Part shown: positions 1 through 7,624 of the stretch, piece by piece | Numbering within the stretch: the stretch's first letter is position 1 | How the letters are laid out: each line of letters begins with the position of its first letter | Source of the DNA: Blastococcus sp. TF02-09 | GTDB lineage: Bacteria > Actinomycetota > Actinomycetes > Mycobacteriales > Geodermatophilaceae | Assembly (NCBI RefSeq): GCF_003319105.1 | Contig: NZ_QOHH01000003.1 | Span: forward strand, 420,967-484,966 | Direction of reading: 5' to 3' | DNA length: 64,000 nucleotides | Notes under the pieces: model-generated | What the model was told of the DNA's origin: nothing | Database searches by the model: none | The model's input: only the letters and a program-made list of their open reading frames with translations | Made by a program: the position numbers and the translations under genes

Positions 1-1121
1 GAGTGGTTGGGCGGCGCGTCCGCCGGGTCCACACCCGGCGGGCGCGCACCCAGCCACGCCAGCGCCCCGGGCACCTCCTGCAGCACGTAGGAGAAGTCCT
101 CCGCGCCCATGAGGGGTGCCGCGAGCAGGACGGCGGCCTGCTCGCCGAGCAGTTCCCGCGTGGTCGCCAGCACGCGTGCCGCGGCGTCGGCGTCGTTGAC
201 GGTCACCGGGTAGCCCTGCTGGTGGTCGAACTCGACGCCGAGCTCGTGGGCGGCGGCGACGTGGGTGGCCACCCGCCGGACCGCGGCGACGACGTCGGCC
301 CGCCGCTCCGCCGACAGCGTGCGGATCGTGCCCTCGAGGAACGCCGACTCCGGGATCACGTTGTTCGTGGACCCGGCCTGCAGGTGCGCGACGGTGACGA
401 CGGCGGGATCGAACACGTCCACCCGCCGGGTGACCATCGACTGGAGGGCCAGCACGATCTCCGCCGCCGCCGGGATGGGGTCGGCCGCGGCGGCGGGCTC
501 GGAGGCGTGCCCACCCCGGCCGCGCAGCGTGATCGCCCACTGGTCCGCCGCGGCCATGACCGGGCCCGGCCGCACGTTGACGCTGCCGCTGGCCATGGTC
601 GAGGAGATGTGCAGCGCGAACGCGCCGGTCACCGGGGCCTCGGGGACGACGTCGAGCAGCCCCTCCTCGAGCATGTACCGCGCGCCGTGGAAGCCCTCCT
701 CCCCCGGCTGCACCATGAACACGACCTGCCCGGCCAGCTCGTCGCGGCGCTCCGCCAGCAGCCGCGCCGCCCCGACCAGCATCGCGACGTGGGTGTCGTG
801 CCCGCAGGCGTGCATGACACCGGGCACCTCGGAGGCGAAGGGCAGCCCGGTGTCCTCCTGCACGGGCAGGGCGTCCATGTCGCCGCGGAGCAGGTAGGTG
901 GGGCCGGGCCGGGCGCCGCGCAGGACGGCGACCACCGAGCTGGTGCGCTTCCCCGTGGTGATCGCCAGCGGCAGCTCCGCCAGCGCCTCGACGACCGTCG
1001 CCTGGGTGCGCGGGAGGTGGAGGCCGATCTCCGGGTGCCGGTGCAGCCGACGCCTCAGGTCGATGGTGCGGTCGGCGTCGTCGTAGGCGGCGGAGAGCAG
1101 CTCGGAGGGCATGGTCGCCAT
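1..1121 (-). CDS. M20-family amidohydrolase (3' end cut by window)
   Basis: This is a zinc-dependent amidohydrolase/peptidase of the M20 family (IAA-amino-acid hydrolase/hippurate hydrolase type), which cleaves N-acyl amino acids. The reverse-strand frame begins ATG at 1121 and stays open to the window edge (about 373 codons), so the C-terminus is missing. Visible family landmarks are RRRLHRHPEIG near the N-terminus, the metal-binding MHACGHDTHVAM block near residue 110, and MVQPGEEGFHGA with the catalytic and metal-binding glutamates. Near the cut end, GAEDFSY matches the C-terminal metal-ligand region. A second in-frame ATG lies three codons downstream, so the start is uncertain by three residues. 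The substrate cannot be read from the sequence. Confidence 0.9.
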   Translation of the reverse strand, partial: MATMPSELLSAAYDDADRTIDLRRRLHRHPEIGLHLPRTQATVVEALAELPLAITTGKRTSSVVAVLRGARPGPTYLLRGDMDALPVQEDTGLPFASEVPGVMHACGHDTHVAMLVGAARLLAERRDELAGQVVFMVQPGEEGFHGARYMLEEGLLDVVPEAPVTGAFALHISSTMASGSVNVRPGPVMAAADQWAITLRGRGGHASEPAAAADPIPAAAEIVLALQSMVTRRVDVFDPAVVTVAHLQAGSTNNVIPESAFLEGTIRTLSAERRADVVAAVRRVATHVAAAHELGVEFDHQQGYPVTVNDADAAARVLATTRELLGEQAAVLLAAPLMGAEDFSYVLQEVPGALAWLGARPPGVDPADAPPNH

Positions 1122-1163
1122 GGGCTCACTGTCACACGGGCCCGGCAGCCCGCAGGGCGCCCC

Positions 1164-1721
1164 TCACCAGGCCTCGGCCCAGGCCGGCCGGCCCGTCTCC
1201 AGCCGCCAGAGCAGCAGAACACCGTCCTCCTCCGGCACGACGTCGCCTCCGTCGTGCCGGGCGGCGGAGGTCTCGGTCCCGGCCCGGAGCAGCAGCCCGG
1301 CGGGGACGGCGACCGGCTCGCCGGCGGTTCCCCTGGCCATCCACAACCCGGCGTCCGGACGGCGGAGGTCCACCTCGCCGGCGACCTCCCGGAGCACCTC
1401 GTGGGACGGCGACGCGGAGGGGTCGGCGGGCCGGAGGTAGCACTGCAGCACCCGCGCGCCCCTATCCCCAGCGGACTCGTCGTGCACCAGGCCGGTGCCG
1501 GCCCTCAGCACGCCGACGTCCCCGGCCGCCATCGACGCGCCGTCGCCCCAGGCGTGTCGCAGCGAGCCGTCGAGCACCACGGCGACGACGTCGACCGCCG
1601 CGTGCTCGTGCGCGCCGTAGCCCTGCCCGGGCGCCAGCCGGTCGTCGGAGACCCGCAGCAGCGGGCCCAGGGAGCCGTCGTCCGGGGCCAGCACGGTCCG
1701 CTGGCGGGGTGCGCCGGTCAC
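1164..1721 (-). CDS. pirin-like cupin protein
   Basis: A 185-residue pirin/YhhW-like cupin of the class that binds a single iron; some members act as quercetinases. The N-terminal cupin is recognisable from HEHAAVDVV, a VLDGSLRH strand and the GTGLVHDE segment, which correspond to the metal-ligand region of pirins (normally HxH...HxE). It is shorter than the bicupin pirin at 29129-30073. The GTG start at 1721 was chosen because GTGA overlaps the stop of the upstream PAP2 gene (TGA 1720-1718), implying translational coupling. A longer ORF extends to 1838 but runs through the PAP2 coding sequence. The physiological substrate is unknown. Confidence 0.75.
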   Translation of the reverse strand: MTGAPRQRTVLAPDDGSLGPLLRVSDDRLAPGQGYGAHEHAAVDVVAVVLDGSLRHAWGDGASMAAGDVGVLRAGTGLVHDESAGDRGARVLQCYLRPADPSASPSHEVLREVAGEVDLRRPDAGLWMARGTAGEPVAVPAGLLLRAGTETSAARHDGGDVVPEEDGVLLLWRLETGRPAWAEAW

Positions 1722-2404
1722 CGCAGCTCCCTGCCGCGGAAGGGCAGCACGCCGAGCAGGAGGGCGGTGAGCACGGTCCACCCCACCCCGAGCGCCCAGC
1801 CGGCGAGGACGTCGGAGAGGTAGTGCACCCCGAGCCACATGCGGGTCAGCCCGACCACGAGCACGAGCAGCACCCCCGCCGTCGCCCAGATCCGGCGGGC
1901 CCGCGGGGCGAGCAGCGGCCAGGCCAGCACCAGGCCGATGGTGACGAGGGTGGCGATGCCCGAGGAGTGACCGCTCGGGAAGCTCAGCGAGCCGTAGTCC
2001 GCCCCGCCGTCCTCGAACGCCGGCCGGACGCGGCCGAAGAACTCCTTGAGCGCCGACGTCAGGTGCCGCACGGAGATCGCGGCGACGACTACCCAGAGCG
2101 CGGTCCGCCAGGCCCGGCGGCGCGCCAGCCAGACCAGGACGGGCACGGCCAGCAGGTACCGGACAGCGGAGAGCCCGGGGGCGGTGAGGACCTCCAGCAG
2201 CGCGGTCAGGGCGGCGGGCCGGTCGTCCCCGGCGTAGAGCGCCTCGCTCACCCGGGTGTCGACGTCGAGCAGCACGTCGGCGCCCGTCCGCAGCCCGAGG
2301 GCCAGCAGCGCGAACACCGCCGCGCAGAGGGCGACCACCGCCAGCGGGGGGCCGTAGCGGCCGGTCGGAGGCGCGCCGCGGTCGACGTCCGGGGGTGCGC
2401 TCAC
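1718..2404 (-). CDS. PAP2-superfamily membrane phosphatase
   Basis: A 228-residue integral membrane phosphatase of the type 2 phosphatidic acid phosphatase family; members dephosphorylate lipid phosphates such as phosphatidate or undecaprenyl pyrophosphate at the membrane. The three family signatures are present in order: KEFFGRVRP (about residues 120-128), the PSGHSSG phosphatase core (about 143-149) and RMWLGVHYLSDVLAG (about 188-202), with the catalytic histidines in the last two. Hydrophobic segments flank them. The start is GTG at 2404. The stop overlaps the GTG of the downstream pirin-like gene by four bases. It is transcribed divergently from the regulator at 2450. The exact lipid substrate is not predictable. 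Confidence 0.88.
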   Translation of the reverse strand: MSAPPDVDRGAPPTGRYGPPLAVVALCAAVFALLALGLRTGADVLLDVDTRVSEALYAGDDRPAALTALLEVLTAPGLSAVRYLLAVPVLVWLARRRAWRTALWVVVAAISVRHLTSALKEFFGRVRPAFEDGGADYGSLSFPSGHSSGIATLVTIGLVLAWPLLAPRARRIWATAGVLLVLVVGLTRMWLGVHYLSDVLAGWALGVGWTVLTALLLGVLPFRGRELR

Positions 2405-2449
2405 CGCTCCACTCTCCCCGATCGCGGTCGCACGTGACACGCTGACGGC

Positions 2450-3628
2450 GTGAGGAGCCGGGCCGGAGACCGCCCCAGCCTGACCACGCTCCGGCGGCTC
2501 GAGCGCTCGTCGGGGGCGCTGGCCACCCAGGCGGTGGCCCGCATGGACGAGGAACTGCCCTGGTTCCGCACCATGCCGGCCGACCAGCGCTCGTGGGTCA
2601 CGCTCGTCGCGCAGGCGGGGCTGGCCTCGCTCGTCGAGTGGTGCCGCAACCCCGGCCGGCCGCCGCGGCTGACCGGCGAGGTCTTCGGTGCCGCGCCGCG
2701 CGAGCTGGTCCGGGTGGTCGCCCTCAAGCAGACCGTCGACCTCATCAAGATCACCGTGGAGACGCTGGAGGACCACGTCGCCACCGTGGCCGAGCCCGGG
2801 GACGAGGAGATGCTGCGACTGGCGGTCCTCCAGTTCAGCCGCGAGGTCGCCTTCGCCACCGCGCACGTGTACGCGAGCTTCGCGGAGAGCCGCGGAGCGT
2901 GGGACGCCCGGCTCGAGGCGCTCCTGGTCGACGCGCTGGTCCGCGGTGAGCGGTCCGAGGAGCTGGCCGGCCGGGCGGCGGCTCTGGGCTGGTCGGCGAT
3001 GAGCCCGGTGACCGTGGTGGTGGGCCCCACGCCGGATCGGGTCGAGGACCCGCACTCCGCCGTCCGCCGGGCCGCGCGCGGGCTGCACAGCGAGGTGCTG
3101 GTCGGCGTGCACGCCGACGAGCTGGTCGTCGTCCTCGGCGGGCACGAGGACCTGACCGCGGTCGTGGCGCGGGTGGCCGAGGAGTTCGGCCCCGGCCCGG
3201 TCGTGTCCGGCCCCGTCGTCGACGGCCTGGGCCGGGCGGGCGACTCGGCGGCCGCGGCACTCGCGGGCCGGCGGGCGGCCCGGGCGTGGCCGGGGGCGCC
3301 CCGCCCGGTGACCGCCGACGCCCTGCTCCCCGAGCGGGCGCTCGACGGGGACCCGCTGGCGCGGGCCGCCCTGCGCGACGAGGTCGCCGGTCCGCTGGCC
3401 GCCGCCGGGGGCGGGGTCCTCGAGACGGTGCGCGCCGTGCTGGCCAGCGGCGGCAACCTGGAGGCCAGCGCACGGGCGATCTTCGTGCACCCCAACACCG
3501 TGCGGTACCGGCTCAAGCGCGCCGCGGAGCTCACCGGCCTGTCGGCCACCGATCCCCGGGGCAGCTGGACCCTGCAGGTGGCCCTGGCCCTGGCCCACCT
3601 CGACCGGGAGCGCTCCCTCTGGAGCTAG
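2450..3628 (+). CDS. fasR: PucR/CdaR-type activator of fatty-acid genes (FasR-like)
   Basis: A 392-residue regulator with the C-terminal PucR helix-turn-helix (ASGGNLEASARAIFVHPNTV followed by RYRLKRAAELTG, about residues 323-362). In Streptomyces coelicolor the regulator FasR lies directly upstream of fabD-fabH-acpP-fabF and activates that operon; the same order here supports the name. The N-terminal half (ELPWFRTMPADQRSW, then EVFGAAPRELVRVVALKQT) is typical of this subgroup. The start is GTG at 2450, 45 bp from the divergent PAP2 start. The 142-bp gap to fabD contains two perfect inverted repeats that are candidate binding sites. The identity rests on family and synteny. Confidence 0.85.
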   Translation: MRSRAGDRPSLTTLRRLERSSGALATQAVARMDEELPWFRTMPADQRSWVTLVAQAGLASLVEWCRNPGRPPRLTGEVFGAAPRELVRVVALKQTVDLIKITVETLEDHVATVAEPGDEEMLRLAVLQFSREVAFATAHVYASFAESRGAWDARLEALLVDALVRGERSEELAGRAAALGWSAMSPVTVVVGPTPDRVEDPHSAVRRAARGLHSEVLVGVHADELVVVLGGHEDLTAVVARVAEEFGPGPVVSGPVVDGLGRAGDSAAAALAGRRAARAWPGAPRPVTADALLPERALDGDPLARAALRDEVAGPLAAAGGGVLETVRAVLASGGNLEASARAIFVHPNTVRYRLKRAAELTGLSATDPRGSWTLQVALALAHLDRERSLWS

Positions 3629-3633
3629 GTGTG

Positions 3634-3651
3634 CAGTGGTCCCCACCACTG
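3634..3651. promoter_or_regulatory. inverted repeat downstream of fasR
   Basis: CAGTGGT-CCCC-ACCACTG is a perfect 7-bp inverted repeat with a 4-base centre, five bases after the fasR stop. It could be a short terminator (there is no T run) or an operator for the fabD promoter. Confidence 0.45.
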
Positions 3652-3685
3652 GAACCCGCGATACGGCCGCGGAACCACGCTGGAG

Positions 3686-3702
3686 TTGGAGGAATCCTCC
3701 AA
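3686..3702. promoter_or_regulatory. palindrome in the fabD promoter, candidate FasR operator
   Basis: TTGGAGG-AAT-CCTCCAA is a perfect 7-bp inverted repeat about 70 bp upstream of the fabD start, followed by a -10-like TATCCT at 3713-3718. Position and symmetry suit a dimeric regulator such as FasR acting just upstream of the core promoter. I did not match it to a published FasR consensus. Confidence 0.5.
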
Positions 3703-3770
3703 AGATCACCGGTATCCTTTCGTGCCGCTCCGCACCGCGGAGGACGCCGTTTCTTTGGCACGGTGAGGAG

Positions 3771-4973
3771 GTGCTCGCCGTCCTCGCCCCCGGTCAGGGT
3801 GCTCAGAAGCCCGGAATGCTCACCGACTGGCTCGGGCTCCCCGGGGCCGAGTCGTTCTTCCGCTGGGCGGGCGCCATCGCCGACGCCGACCTGCTGACGC
3901 TCGGCACCGAGGGCGACGCCGAGGCGATCGCCGACACCGCCGTCACCCAGCCCCTCGTGGTGGCGATGAGCCTGTTCGTCGCCCGCGAGCTGGGCGGCAT
4001 GCCGGGACCGGTCGCGCACAGCCCCTCGGCCGGCCGGGACGTCGTCATCGCCGGGCACAGCGTCGGCGAGCTGACCGCCGCCGCGCTGGCCGGAGTCCTC
4101 TCCGTCGAGGCGGCGATCGCGCTGACCGCCGTTCGCGGCCGGGCCATGGCCGCCGCGTGCGCGCAGACCCCCACCGGCATGTCCGCCGTCCTCGGGGGTG
4201 ACCCCGAGGAGGTGCTGGCCGCCATCGAGCGGCACGGCCTGGCGCCGGCGAACCTCAACGGCGCCGGCCAGATCGTCGCCGCCGGCCCCCTCGAGGGGCT
4301 GGCCGCGCTCAAGGCCGAGCCGCCGGCGAAGGCGCGGGTCATGCCGTTGCCGGTGGCCGGCGCCTTCCACACCCCGTACATGGCCCCGGCCCGTGAGGAG
4401 CTGGAGGGGCTGGTCGGCGGGCTCCGTCCCGAGAACCCGAGCCGGCTGCTGCTCTCCAACGCCGACGGCGCCGCGGTCGACTCCGGCGCCGAGGCGCTGC
4501 GCCGGCTGGTCAGCCAGGTGACCAGCCCGGTCCGGTTCGACGCGTGCCTCGCCACTCTGCGCGACCTCGGCGTCACCGCCGTCCTCGAGCTGCCCCCGGC
4601 CGGCGCGCTCACCGGGCTGGCCAAGCGCGAGTGGAAGGGCGCCGGCATCGAGCTGCTCGCGGTGAGCAGCCCCGCCGACCTCGACCGGGCCCGCGAGCTG
4701 ATCGCCGCCGAGCGTGGTCGCGCCGAGGCCGAGCACTTCCCCGACTGGCGGATGGTCGTGGCCCCCGCCCGCGGCACGGTGAGCCCGGCCGAGGTCGCCG
4801 AGGGCACGCGGCTGCCGGCCGGGACCCCGCTGGGCTGCATCCGCGGCCGGCGGGAGGAGGTCAACGTCTCCGCCAGCTACGACGGCGTGCTGGCCGAGTG
4901 GCTGGTGCACGAGGGCGACCTCGTCGACGCCGGCGACCCGATCGCCCGTCTCTACCCGGAGGTCTCCGCATGA
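3771..4973 (+). CDS. fabD: malonyl-CoA:ACP transacylase with C-terminal biotinoyl/lipoyl-like domain
   Basis: Transfers malonate from malonyl-CoA to ACP, supplying extender units for type II fatty-acid synthesis. The N-terminal APGQGAQKPG and the nucleophile motif GHSVGEL (about residues 95-101) identify the acyltransferase domain; PVAGAFHTPYM carries the catalytic His. At 400 residues it is about 90 longer than E. coli FabD. Residues about 326-400 form a biotinoyl/lipoyl hammerhead-like domain (GTVSPAEVAEG, then DGVLAEWLVHEGDLVDAGDPI), but the modified lysine is absent: the expected MKM position reads GRR. GTG at 3771 was chosen because the conserved N-terminus begins there; a purine-rich GAGGAG abuts it directly. 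The stop overlaps fabH by ATGA. Confidence 0.92.
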   Translation: MLAVLAPGQGAQKPGMLTDWLGLPGAESFFRWAGAIADADLLTLGTEGDAEAIADTAVTQPLVVAMSLFVARELGGMPGPVAHSPSAGRDVVIAGHSVGELTAAALAGVLSVEAAIALTAVRGRAMAAACAQTPTGMSAVLGGDPEEVLAAIERHGLAPANLNGAGQIVAAGPLEGLAALKAEPPAKARVMPLPVAGAFHTPYMAPAREELEGLVGGLRPENPSRLLLSNADGAAVDSGAEALRRLVSQVTSPVRFDACLATLRDLGVTAVLELPPAGALTGLAKREWKGAGIELLAVSSPADLDRARELIAAERGRAEAEHFPDWRMVVAPARGTVSPAEVAEGTRLPAGTPLGCIRGRREEVNVSASYDGVLAEWLVHEGDLVDAGDPIARLYPEVSA

Positions 4974-5935
4974 GCTCCATCCAGCTGGCGACCGGCGCGC
5001 CCGGCACCCGCATCCTCGGGCTCGGCGACTACCGCCCGAGGCGCCGGGTGACCAACGACGAGCTGGCCCAGGTCATGGAGACCAGCGACGAGTGGATCCA
5101 GAGCCGGGTGGGCATCGCCGAACGCCGCTGGGCCGACGACGACGAGACGCTCGTGGAGATGGCCGTCGCCGCCGGGGGCAAGGCCATCGCGGCCAGCGGC
5201 CTGGCGCCCGACGAGATCGACCTCGTCGTCCTCGCCAGCGCCAGCCTCCGCCGGCCCATCCCGGGCATCGGGCCGCAGGTCGCCCACCGCCTGGGCATCC
5301 CCCGCCCGGGCGCGCTGGACCTCAACGCCGGCTGCGCGGGCTTCTGCTACGCGCTCGGCCTGGTGTCCGACGCCATCCGCGCCGGCTCCGCGCGCAACGC
5401 CATCGTCATCGGCGTCGAGCGGCTCACCGACGTCACGGACAGGACCGACCGCTCGACGGCGGTGATCTTCGCCGACGGCGCGGGTGCGGCCGTGGTCGGG
5501 CCCACCGACGAGCCCGGCATCGGCCCGGTCGCCTGGGGCAGCGACGGCGACCAGCACACCGCGATCGAGATCGTCGACAGCGGCTACATGGCCATGGCCG
5601 GGCAGGCGGTCTACCGCTGGGCCACCACCCGGCTCACCGAGGCGCTGACCCAGGCGATGGACCGGGCCGGGGTCACCGCCGCCGATATCGACGTCTTCGC
5701 GCCGCACCAGGCCAACCTCCGGATTATCGAGTCGATGACCAAGCGGCTGGGCTTCGGCGAGAAGACCGTGATCGCCCGCGACATCGTGCGGTCGGGCAAC
5801 ACCTCGGCCGCCTCCATCCCGCTGGCCCTGGGCGCCCTGCTCGAGTCCGGCGAGGCGAAGTCCGGCGACCTCGCCCTGGTCCTCGGCTACGGCGCGGGCC
5901 TCACCTACGCCGGTCAGGTCCTGCGGCTGCCATGA
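4970..5935 (+). CDS. fabH: beta-ketoacyl-ACP synthase III
   Basis: A 321-residue KAS III that condenses a starter acyl-CoA with malonyl-ACP to initiate fatty-acid synthesis. The catalytic triad is visible: Cys in NAGCAGFCYAL, His in APHQANLRI and Asn in SGNTSAAS. DEWIQSRVGIAERR near residue 40 is the usual KAS III signature. The ATG start at 4970 overlaps the fabD stop by four bases (ATGA). In actinobacteria this enzyme often prefers branched-chain starters, but specificity cannot be read here. It is the second gene of the fabD-fabH-acpP-fabF-accD operon. Confidence 0.95.
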   Translation: MSSIQLATGAPGTRILGLGDYRPRRRVTNDELAQVMETSDEWIQSRVGIAERRWADDDETLVEMAVAAGGKAIAASGLAPDEIDLVVLASASLRRPIPGIGPQVAHRLGIPRPGALDLNAGCAGFCYALGLVSDAIRAGSARNAIVIGVERLTDVTDRTDRSTAVIFADGAGAAVVGPTDEPGIGPVAWGSDGDQHTAIEIVDSGYMAMAGQAVYRWATTRLTEALTQAMDRAGVTAADIDVFAPHQANLRIIESMTKRLGFGEKTVIARDIVRSGNTSAASIPLALGALLESGEAKSGDLALVLGYGAGLTYAGQVLRLP

Positions 5936-6059
5936 CGGCCGCACCGAGGCCGGCGCCATGACGCCGCCCACCCCAGAGCCCCGGGACACCGCGTCCCGGA
6001 CGACGACGTCCGCCCCGCACCGGGGCGCCGTCCCATCCGAGAGAGAGGACCCCGCGTGA
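5932..6059 (+). other. chain of two mini-ORFs linking fabH to acpP by 4-base overlaps
   Basis: The 120-bp fabH-acpP gap is spanned by a 9-codon ORF (ATG 5932, stop 5959-5961) and a 33-codon ORF (ATG 5958, stop 6057-6059). Each junction is a 4-base overlap: ATGA at 5932, ATGA at 5958 and GTGA at 6056, the last being the acpP start. The encoded peptides are Pro/Arg/Thr-rich and resemble no known protein. acpP also has its own GAGAGAGG ribosome-binding site around 6040. The arrangement may be translational coupling or chance. Confidence 0.35.
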
Positions 6060-6301
6060 GCAGCACCCAGGAGATCCAGTCCGGTCTGGCCGAGATCCTG
6101 GAGGAGGTCGCCGGGGTCACCCCCGCCGACGCCACTCCCGAGAAGTCGTTCACCGAGGACCTCGACGTCGACTCGCTGTCGATGGTCGAGATCGCCACCG
6201 CCGTCGAGGACAAGTTCGGCGTCGCCATCCCCGACGACGAGCTCGGCAGCATCAAGACCGTCGGCGACGCGATCAGCTACATCGAGAAGAACCAGGCCTG
6301 A
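6056..6301 (+). CDS. acpP: acyl carrier protein
   Basis: An 81-residue acidic acyl carrier protein that carries growing acyl chains on a 4'-phosphopantetheine arm. The DVDSLSMVEI motif contains the serine modified by ACP synthase. The GTG start at 6056 is preceded by a GAGAGAGGA purine tract about 10 bases upstream. It lies between fabH and fabF in the type II FAS operon, as in Streptomyces. Length and charge are normal for the family. Confidence 0.95.
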   Translation: MSSTQEIQSGLAEILEEVAGVTPADATPEKSFTEDLDVDSLSMVEIATAVEDKFGVAIPDDELGSIKTVGDAISYIEKNQA

Positions 6302-6348
6302 CGCAGCCGACCCCCGACCGCCCGGTCGCAGTCCCAGGAGGAACAGTC

Positions 6349-7584
6349 ATGAGCACGTCCGACGTCGTCGTCACCGGCCTCGGGGCCACCACGCCCCTGG
6401 GCGGCGACGTGCCCACCACCTGGGAGGCGCTGCTCGCCGGGCGGTCGGGGGTCAGCCGCATCACCGACGACTGGATCAAGGAGTACCCCGCCCAGCTCGT
6501 CGCCCGCCTCGCCACCGACCCGGCCGAGCAGCTCGACCGGGTGCGGGCGCGGCGCCTCGACCGCAGCCAGCAGGTCGCCGTCGTCGCCGCCGAGCAGGCG
6601 TGGGCCGAGTCCGGCGCCGCCGACTCCGGGGTCGCCCCCGAGCGCGTCGCGGTCGTCTTCGGCACCGGCATCGGCGGGGCGCTGACCCTCCTGGGTCAGG
6701 ACGACGTCCTGGAGGAGAAGGGCCCGAAGCGGGTCTCCCCCTTCACCATCCCGATGCTGATGCCCAACGGCCCGGCCGCCGCCGTCGGACTGGCCATCGG
6801 CGCGAAGGGCGGCGTGCACGCGCCGGTCAGCGCCTGCGCCTCGGGCGCCGAGGCCATCCGCTGGGGCCTGGACCTGCTCCGCTTCGACCGAGCCGACGTC
6901 GTCCTCGTCGGCGGCACCGAGGCGTGCGTGCACCCCCTGCCCATGGCCGGCTTCGCCGCGATGCGGGCCATGTCCACCCGCAACGACGAGCCCGAGCGCG
7001 CCTCGCGGCCGTTCGACAAGGGCCGCGACGGCTTCGTCCTCGGCGAGGGGGCCGCCGCCCTGGTGCTCGAGCGCGGCGACTCGGCCCGGGCACGCGGCGC
7101 CCGGATCCACGCCCGCCTCGCCGGCGCCGCCGGGACCGCCGACGGCTACGACCTGGTCGCCCCGCACCCCGAGGGCGAGGGGGCGGCCCGCGCGATCACC
7201 GCCGCGCTGCGCGACGCCGACCTCACGCCGGCCGACGTCGGCCACGTCAACGCCCACGCCACCTCGACGCCCGTCGGTGACACCGCCGAGGCCGCCGCCA
7301 TCCGGTCCTCGATCGGCGACCACGTGCTGGTGAGCGCCACCAAGAGCCAGACCGGTCACCTGCTCGGCGCCGCCGGGGCGCTGGAAGCCGTGTTCACCGT
7401 CCTCGCCCTGCGCGAGCAGGTGGTCCCGGCGACGGCCAACCTCGACGACCCCGACGACGACGCCAACGTCCAGGCCCTCGACATCGTCCGCGGCGAACCC
7501 CGCCGCGCCACCCTCACCGCCGCGGTCAACGACTCGTTCGGCTTCGGCGGCCACAACATGGCGCTGGTCTTCGCGACCGCCTGA
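6349..7584 (+). CDS. fabF: beta-ketoacyl-ACP synthase II
   Basis: A 411-residue KAS II (mycobacterial KasA/KasB-like) that elongates acyl-ACP by condensation with malonyl-ACP. The catalytic Cys lies in VSACASGAEA and the two His in VNAHATSTPVGD and KSQTGHLLGAAG. GFGGHN near the C-terminus is also typical. The ATG at 6349 has a strong AGGAGG ribosome-binding site seven bases upstream. Fourth gene of the FAS operon. Confidence 0.95.
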   Translation: MSTSDVVVTGLGATTPLGGDVPTTWEALLAGRSGVSRITDDWIKEYPAQLVARLATDPAEQLDRVRARRLDRSQQVAVVAAEQAWAESGAADSGVAPERVAVVFGTGIGGALTLLGQDDVLEEKGPKRVSPFTIPMLMPNGPAAAVGLAIGAKGGVHAPVSACASGAEAIRWGLDLLRFDRADVVLVGGTEACVHPLPMAGFAAMRAMSTRNDEPERASRPFDKGRDGFVLGEGAAALVLERGDSARARGARIHARLAGAAGTADGYDLVAPHPEGEGAARAITAALRDADLTPADVGHVNAHATSTPVGDTAEAAAIRSSIGDHVLVSATKSQTGHLLGAAGALEAVFTVLALREQVVPATANLDDPDDDANVQALDIVRGEPRRATLTAAVNDSFGFGGHNMALVFATA

Positions 7585-7624
7585 CGGCCGCGCCATCCAG
7601 CCCGTCCCTCTCCGTGGAGGTCCT

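Noticed and set aside
3..1823. Plus-strand open frame of 606 codons at the window start
   Set aside because: Antisense to the M20 amidohydrolase and the pirin-like gene, low-complexity composition.
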